DNA from: Blastocystis sp. Blastoise
Lineage: Eukaryota > Sar > Bigyra > Opalinata > Blastocystidae
Reading direction: 5' to 3'
Length of the DNA stretch: 64,000 nt
NCBI GenBank assembly: GCA_039096225.1
Contig: JBBPEB010000026.1
Span: 653,001-717,000, forward strand
Part shown: piece after piece, positions 56,463 through 64,000 of the stretch
Position numbering within the stretch: position 1 is the first letter of the stretch
Layout of the letters: every line of letters starts with the position of its first letter
The notes under the pieces: generated by a model
Database searches by the model: none
Told to the model about the DNA's origin: nothing
The model's input: the letters and a program-made list of their open reading frames with translations, nothing else
Program-made: the position numbers and the translations under genes

Positions 56463-56931
56463 TATTCTTTTATATTTGATGCCACATTATGTATATTAAT
56501 AATAATAATAATAATAATTATATATATATATATATAGGGAATCCAATTAAAGATGAAGGTGCTAGTTTATTATTTGAAATGATACTAAATAATCAATTCC
56601 CGCGATTATTATCACTTAATTTGTCTAGTATATATTCATTCATATCTATATCTATATATATCGTTATAGAATGTTTAATAAATCGAAAAGGAGGTCAATC
56701 ATTTTTAAATTGGTTCATCCAATCAAATGACACTCCACTTTCTACTATTGATATTTCAGATAATTCTTTAGGTGATCAAGTGATCAATAATTATATAGAT
56801 ATATATATAAAAATCAAGAGTAAAATCAAAATTTATGTTCAAAGTATAAATATAATAATAGTTTTTAATAATATATTATAGATAATAATTATTATTCAAA
56901 AACACAATTCCGATTGGCCAATTATATGTAG
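51838..56931 (+). CDS. Ubiquitin-like plus leucine-rich repeat chimeric protein
   Basis: 1190 residues in 21 exons: 51838-51933, 51976-52188, 52249-52395, 52466-52570, 52645-52770, 52874-52922, 53005-53073, 53127-53216, 53348-53437, 53478-53564, 53672-53749, 53907-55391, 55463-55537, 55577-55606, 55651-55827, 55915-55989, 56051-56140, 56225-56401, 56538-56627, 56670-56843, 56882-56931. The start is ambiguous between ATGs at 51838 and 51841. The N-terminus is a ubiquitin-like fold (RICVLYANGTYYVDYD, TLILNNRELQENNTLGDY), followed by a second similar unit (ELYFKDQKLPKNCSLEDF) and possibly a third (residues about 200-230). Degenerate LRRs follow, then about 450 residues of Asn/Thr/Ser/Pro low complexity, then clear LRR-RI repeats (LTEIDLSRNYL, LLSLNLS). 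The likely role is as an adaptor in ubiquitin-type signalling, which is inference. No stop separates the parts and phases close throughout. The end is a TAG, unlike its neighbours. Confidence 0.75.
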
Positions 56932-57904
56932 AGAATAAAAGAATACTTTCTTTTGTTTTCAAATAATGATATATATATATATATGTATATATATATATGT
57001 ATGGTACATTTAGCTATCTTGTATATTATTTAATCATCTATGAATCTTATTTATATTATATATATATATTATCTATTATTTATTTATATAGTATATATAT
57101 AATATATTATTTATATAATGATTATTTTTATTCAAAAACTATAAAGGGTTTTTATTTTTTTTTAAATTCTTGTAAATATTATATATGTTGTTTATTTTGT
57201 ATAAATATTTGTATATAGTTTGCATAGATTAGGTTTATATATATCTTGTTTAATTCAGTAGATATATTATGTGTTTTGTTTATTATACCATAAATTTAAT
57301 TAGTAAAAATAATTTGTTTTTTAATTGACTTTGAAATATGATTCATTATATATATATGAAATAAAATATTATTTATGTTATTTAATATATGCATATTAAT
57401 AATATATATCAATCATTTAATATTTAATTAAAAACCATAGTGGTATTTTACAAATATATATATAAATTATAACAAATATAAGCAACAAAACAAATTTAAT
57501 GAATGAATGCTATATGCAGTAAAATTTAGTATATAAAATACTAGTGTTTATGAAAGAGAGATAAAAATAATTTAAAAATGATTCAAAGCAATTCAGAATA
57601 ATAAATAAATATTAAAATATGAAAATGAAAAAGAGAGTGAAAAATATATATAAATAGTTACTATGTTGATAAAAGAAACAACTAAATAAACTCAGTAATA
57701 GAATATTCCATTTAAATATAAAAAATAAAACTGTGAAAATAGTATTAATAATAATAGAAAAAGAAGAAAAGTAAGTTTTCATAAAATTAAACAGAAAATA
57801 GATTTAAATATTTTATTAAGTACTAAAATACATATATGTATGTAAGATAAAACAAAAACATGAAATATTGAATAAAAAAGAAGAATAAAAATAAAGAAAT
57901 ATAC
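56932..57904. other. Intergenic between convergent genes
   Basis: The 3' ends of the ubiquitin-like/LRR gene (+) and adhesin 2 (-). AT-rich with (TA)n runs. Nothing else recognised. Confidence 0.6.
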
Positions 57905-60900
57905 TTAAATTCGTTTTTGTTTTTGTACTTTGATTTTACGTTTCTGTTTAGAAGATATTTTATGGATTACAAGACGTTTCTTCTTTTGATGTGAATAACA
58001 ATAATATAGGAATAGTAATAGAAGAAGAAGGATAACAATTCCAATAAGAATAAGAATAGTGAACAGTGTAGGATCTGAATCATTGCTGAAAGTGGATGAA
58101 ATTAAGGTTATTGAAGTAATACTTTGTAGGTATACATTAGTAGAATTATGACAAGAAGATAAATATTCTTTAGAATTTAAAAATATTGTAGATATAATAT
58201 ACTGTATATAATTCTTATAATCTTGATAGCAATAGAATAAAAACTTGAATTCAGTTTCTTTAGTATTATTATTATATTCATTATCTATTATTTGTAGATA
58301 TTTCTTTGCTATAATATAAGGTTTTATATAAGAATAGAGGCTTAATCTAAGAAGTTCTTTAGTTTCAGGTAAAGAATATGAAGTTGATGTTAATCCATAA
58401 ATAGTAATAATAAGAATTCCATTTATAACATTATTTGTATTTGCTAAAGATTGAAGATTACTGTTAGAAACACAGTTCGATGAATCTATAACGGACCAAA
58501 TAGCTTTTCCATATTGATAATAGGAACATCTTCGTAATTGTATTCCAATTAATCCCTCGGAACACAGTACATAATATGCTTGATCTCGTTCTGTTCTATT
58601 CCAAACAGTTAAATACTCATGATTATTTTCATCTGTTTGAATAACAGAATCTGTTTCACAAAATACTTTTTCAATAGAAATATATATTTGTGTTTCTCCG
58701 ATTCCCGCGGAATTTGATAAATTAATTGTATAATTCATGTTTAATAGTTCTTTTGGAATACCAGAAATAGTCCCCGTGCTATCATCAAAATAAAGTGAAG
58801 AAGGAAGAGAAGGAGTAATAGTAAATGAACTTGTATATAATCCTTGTGTATATATATTGAGAGATGGGAATAAATCACCGACATAACCGTGAATAAAAGA
58901 TGGTTGATAATATAATGAAGGTTTCTTTAAATAACAATTTTCACGGGGATTTTCCCATTGTGGCGGATATATAGGTTTACAATATCTTGATATATACCCT
59001 TCATATAATGTAGTATCATTACAGTCTTTATATGCATATGTATTTGCAGGAACTGAAGGCCAAAATAAATCTTCTGAACATCGAATAATATTAATAATAA
59101 TCATAATTTCAATGATTTGAAAACCAGCTGTATTTGATGCTGATATAATATATGTTGTTAATGGACTTTCTATATAGGGATTACCATATATTTGACCTGT
59201 AGTATTATTTAAATATAAACCTATAGGTAAATTAGGAGAAATAGTATATTTAAGATTAATAGCATCTATATATGCATTATAATATATAGAATCTATATCT
59301 TTATAAAATACTAATATATAATTATCATAATTTAAATAAGTTGGAGCAGAAGGTCTACACGTGCTTTCTTCTTCTAATAGAATTCCATTTTGACATAATC
59401 TACGTCTATATCCAGTATAATATAATTCACAATTTTTGTATGCATAAGTACCTTCATAAACACCATCAAATCCATCTTCAGGTAAACAATAACTATTATT
59501 ATTACTATAAATAGATAATGACCATTCACTTAATTGAAATTGATTTGAAGAACATTGTGGACTATTCTTTAATGATACATTATCACAATGAGTAACTCGT
59601 AAACGATATTGATTATAAGGTATTATATTATAAAAATTAAAATATTTCTCTTGTTTATATTGTGTAAAAAATATATTATTTTGAATATCTAGTACGTCCC
59701 AAGCATTTGCAATATCATTATAAGCTTCTAATATCCACCCAGAAGGATGACGTGTATTACAATCATTTGCGGATACTATAGTATATTGATTTATACATTC
59801 TTTTCTATTATCTTCATAAGTATAGATTAATATAGTATTTAAACAACCATAATTCGTAAAGAATTTCGTTTGTATATTATTATCAACTAAATTTGTTATA
59901 TATTCAGAATTTGAACTAACATAATTAGAAGAAATAACTCCATTTATAGATCGAAATTCTTGGTTATATACGAATCTTAAATAAGCATCAAAATGACCTG
60001 AAACAGCTGAAATTGTCTGACGATGAATTTCAGCAGCGAAAACATTAATTTGTGTTTGTGTTAATGTAACAGTTCGAATATTAATTAATCGTATATAAGG
60101 TTTATAAGAAGTGATATTATTAGTAGTAAGAATAGGTTTATTTATTGTTGTAGTTGTATCAATCTCAACACGAAATATTTCTTCACCATTTATATATACA
60201 ATCATTCCTTCATATGTATATACACCAATTTCAATAGCAGGGAAAGCATTAAGATCATTGGGAATATTGAATTTTGTTCGATAATATTGTGTATTTCCAC
60301 GAGGAGAAGGAAGCATATTAGCAACAGCTTTAGGCCATTCATTTTCATTAAATGTTGACAACATCCAATCATTTGGAGGTGATAAAGTAGAATCTAAATT
60401 ATAATATCTCCATTCATTATATTCTAAAGTTATATTATAAGCAATATTAAATGTAAAATTCTTAGGAGATTCACCATAACCAAGTGAACCAATTAAAATA
60501 GGATTAGAATTCTCTAAGAATACAGAGAATGATGCGTCACCCCATCCTCCATTGGATATATCATATAAAGTTAATGTATAAATAGAAGAAGGTATACAAT
60601 AAGGAAATGTTTGAATAGAATAAGAAATAAAATTCGTCTGTCTAGATACAACTTCATTAGTCATAAAATTTGTTAAATAAAAGCCTGCATCATCTGAATT
60701 AGAATTAAATGATATTTGAATACTAAATAATTTATTATTAGAAGAACATAATATAATTTCTAATTGAATTGAAGTTGTATATATATTATTATAAAAATCA
60801 TAAGCAGTAATTGTATATATAGTTTTTTCTTGTATAGTATTAGCAATACCATTTATATATCCATTACTTGAATCTAAAGAAAGAGGAGTAGGAAGAGAAG

Positions 60901-62791
60901 GATAAATCGAATATTGTCTGAAATAGGCTGATGATGACTGAATAGCGGGGATATATAATCCTACATAGGCAACAATAATTCTAGGTGACATTTGAAAAGT
61001 AGGAATACTTATTGATTGAAAATCAATTGTAAATGTTTCTATTTCACTAACTGTATAATAATAATTGGGTTGTATAGAATATGGTTTTTGAAAGAATAAT
61101 CGAAATCCAACATAAGTAGTATTATTATTAGGAATAATAAAACATTGTTTTTGATTACGAAATTCCCATGAAATATTTTGTTCATAGGATAAAGTAATAA
61201 ATAAAGAACCATCTGTAGTACCTTGAAAAAACCATGATACAGGATCATATTGAGGGGAATCACTTCCTACTCTTATACAATAATAATTTATATATATAGT
61301 TCTTCGATTTAGGAACAAATAACCAATATATTGTTGATAATTTGAAGTAATATAATTACCTATCCATTTTGTATATAGATCTGTATCGAATGCATATTCA
61401 TGAGAATTTTTATCTACGACAGAACTAGAGAATGAATAACCTTCAAGTATTTTACTATTTTTATGTGTATTTATAAGTAATCTTAATATACAATCTATAT
61501 GTGAATATATAGAAGATAACATATTACTAGGATATACTATACCAATGGCAATAGTATTTGTACCAGTATGAAATGTATTTATTATACCTTCTATTATTCT
61601 CCATACAGGATTTGATTCTTTAGCTGTAGCAATACTATCATAATCAATCGGAAGATTAAATAAATTCATTTGATATACATTTATATTATTTATATATACA
61701 ACACAACCTGCGTCAGTATAAAAACGTAACTCGTAAGAAGAATATAAAGAAAGATTATCTATATATATAGTATTACGAAAAAGAAGAATAGAAGAAGGAG
61801 CAATAGGTGTATAATCACAAATATAATCAAACCAATTAGAATCTATATATGTAGTTTTATACCAATCAGAAGGAAAGGAAGCACCTGCATTTATACGGAC
61901 ATGATATTTCCACGGAGATAATGGAGAAATTAAGTATTGTGTATTAAAGGAATAAGATGTTGATATAGAATCATATAAAGTAAATTGATGTATTTTATAT
62001 TTACTTGTATATACATAATATAAATAAATCATAACATTTGATTTTGTTTTCCAACCACTATTTAAATTAGTATTTGATAATACTATTGTATATATACCAG
62101 AAGGTATACATAAATTATATATAGAGGATTCTTCATCAGGATTATTAAGTACATCTAAATATATAGTATTATTATTCGATAATAGTTGTATTCGTTCATA
62201 TTGAGTATTTAACTCCTGATTCTTTAATATATCTACACGAGTAAATAAGGGCTGAGAACAAACTATATAGTTATATTATATATTAGGATTATAATAATGA
62301 TATAATAATTATTAACAAAATATATATAATATAATAAAATATATATAAAATAATAATATATAATATAATAAATAATTAACAAAATATATATGATATAATA
62401 AATAATATATTAAATAATATAATATATAATTAATAATTAATAATTAAAATATATATCTATATATACAGAAAATATTGATTTGTATTTCAAAAGAGTTTGT
62501 ATTCCCATAAATATCTAGAGAAGAAATAATATATGATTCAATGAATACTTCATTACTATATCCTTCTAATATTCCTGTTCGTGTATTAAATAGAATAGTA
62601 TCAATAGTAATAGAAGGAGTAATAGTATAAGAAGAATAGCCACTACTAATTGGCTTAATAGAAAATGTAGTTCCTTGAGGAAATGAAAATGTATGTGAAG
62701 AATATAATAATCCTTCTGGAAGGATATTCGAATTACATGTATAGAAATTTAAACTTGATAATTGAGTAAAGGAACCAGTCTCATAAATATC

Positions 62792-62859
<68 letters not shown>

Positions 62860-63607
62860 AATATAATAAATATTATTGATAAAATATAATTAATAAAATA
62901 ATATAATAATGTTTATAAAAATAAAATATAAAATAAAAATAAAAAAAAAATACCAATTGTCATTTTATAATAATTGAAAGAGATTTGATTTGATTTAATA
63001 AAATACATTTTGCTCTGACGTCTATATGTAAATTGCTGATTTTCTTGGTAATCTAGAAATGTCCACGTATTATTATCATTACTCCCGTGAATATACCAGG
63101 ATTTGGGATCTCTTCGAGGATAATCATTTCCACTTACTATACTATAACTATTAATCCATTCTCTTCTATATATATATAATATTAATAATAATAATATTAA
63201 TAATATTAATAATCAAAATATAAAAAACACAAAAATATAAGAAAAAGAAGATATAATAAAATAATAATAATAATAATAATATATCTATATACCTTTCATT
63301 ATCAAATTTATATATAAGCACAGAAGGATTTGTTCCCATATATACTTTTGTATAAGGAATAGTATCAAACGCCATAGAGCAAGATTCATAAGAATAAGGA
63401 GGATTTGGCGAACACGAATAATCCCCGCGGATATTTCGTAAAGAGCATGTATCTTTGCCTCTTTGTGTATATATAAAACAATCAAATGGATTATTTAATT
63501 GAAATAAATCAGAATGATAATGAACTTCAACTGCTATTAATAGAGAAGAAGTAGTAGTAGAAGAAGAAGAAGAAGAAAACTTTGAATATGGAAGAGTAAT
63601 ACTATAG

Positions 63608-63653
<46 letters not shown>

Positions 63654-64000
63654 TTTGTAAGAAATATCATCATTTATGAGTTGAGCATGTGTTGTAGGAG
63701 AAATTGTATTACTATATATATATTAATAGTAGCCACTTTATTGATATAATATAAATAAAATAATAAAAATAAAAATAATAAAAATAAAAATAAAATAAAT
63801 AAAAATAATAAAAATAAAATAAATAAAAAAAAATACTTTGAGAATCCATATCTATAAGCTTCATTTCCATTTATATATAAAATAAAGCTTGTTTTTGTTC
63901 TTATTCCTATTTCTAATAAATATATAGTATCTACTTCTTCTAGTACTACTAATTTCCTAAAATATACTGTATATGTTTGAATAGTCGGAAAAGAAGAAGT
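57905..64000 (-). CDS. Large surface adhesin 2 (paralog of adhesin 1), 5' end outside window
   Basis: The window holds the last six exons: 63837 to beyond 64000, 63652-63711, 63293-63601, 62954-63165, 62467-62793, 57905-62262. Module order matches adhesin 1: jelly-roll-like (TSFILYINGNEAYRYGF), discoidin-like (RREWINSYSIVSGNDY, GSNDNNTWTFLDY), He_PIG (LEGYSNEV), then DGW, jelly-roll and discoidin units, and Cys-rich segments (YCLPEDGFDG, CRPSAP; CSEDLFWPSVPANTY) alternating with He_PIG units (GLYLNNTTGQIYGNP). The single membrane helix near the C-terminus (LFTILILIGIVILLLLLLFL) is followed by a Lys/Arg-rich tail. It differs from adhesin 1 by having two extra Cys-rich units, many more introns upstream, A-rich codons and palindromes (58705-58710, 63425-63430). 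Likely adhesion or carbohydrate recognition. The missing 5' part should hold the signal peptide. Stop TAA. Confidence 0.88.
62795..62855. repeat. (TA)n run in adhesin 2 intron
   Basis: About 60 bases of TA dinucleotide at the acceptor side of the intron between exons 62954-63165 and 62467-62793. An example of the TA tracts bounding most introns here. Confidence 0.9.

Overview
This is about 64 kb of nuclear DNA from a very AT-rich, intron-dense microbial eukaryote. I read twelve multi-domain or recognisable protein genes, two small or uncertain ones and four nuclear-type tRNA genes. Well over 100 introns are inferred, nearly all with GTATATAT donors and TATATATAG acceptors and many holding trinucleotide microsatellites. 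The code is standard: ORFs stop at TAA (one clear TAG), the tRNA-Gln anticodon is TTG, and exons contain no in-frame stops. Gene content (a BK/Slo-type K+ channel, an EF-hand Na+/Ca2+-exchanger-like protein, BTB-like/TLDc, TDRD3, TOE1, SPOUT1, SPX plus cytidylyltransferase, LRR-RI proteins, large discoidin/putative-Ig adhesins) points to a free-living or host-associated protist. I cannot name the lineage from sequence alone.

Layout. 1394-2416: intronless GAPDH (+). 2681-7268: EF-hand exchanger (-, 15 exons). 7998-10203: LRR protein (-, 10 exons). 11079-11273: small acylated protein (+). 12019-19502: Slo-type channel (-, 34 exons). 21008-22590: MEMO1 (+, 10 exons). 22923-25077: TLDc protein (-). 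25647-29002: TDRD3-like (-). 29665-30456: MITE-like element with 72-bp terminal inverted repeats. 33416-34042: Cys-rich protein (-). 35303-35624: tRNA-Ser and tRNA-Trp. 36153-38220: SPX-cytidylyltransferase (+). 40532-45726: adhesin 1 (+). 46040-48030: SPOUT1 methyltransferase (-). 48134-48833: tRNA-Gln and tRNA-His. 49148-51466: TOE1-like nuclease (+). 51838-56931: ubiquitin-like/LRR chimera (+, 21 exons). 57905 to the window end: adhesin 2 (-, 5' end outside the window).

Gene models were built by hand from conserved motifs, GT/AG borders and exact codon-phase bookkeeping. Every multi-exon model that lies wholly inside the window closes to a multiple of three.

Signals not explained by the genes: (1) GC-rich palindromes (CCCRYGGG/CCGCGG and CACGTG) scattered almost only through exons and read in more than one frame; (2) one-LRR-per-exon architecture with fixed phase; (3) long ATT arrays in introns versus AAT (Asn) arrays in exons; (4) TA-rich, mutually complementary intron ends; (5) the MITE; (6) two unusual domain fusions (SPX-cytidylyltransferase and ubiquitin-like-LRR).
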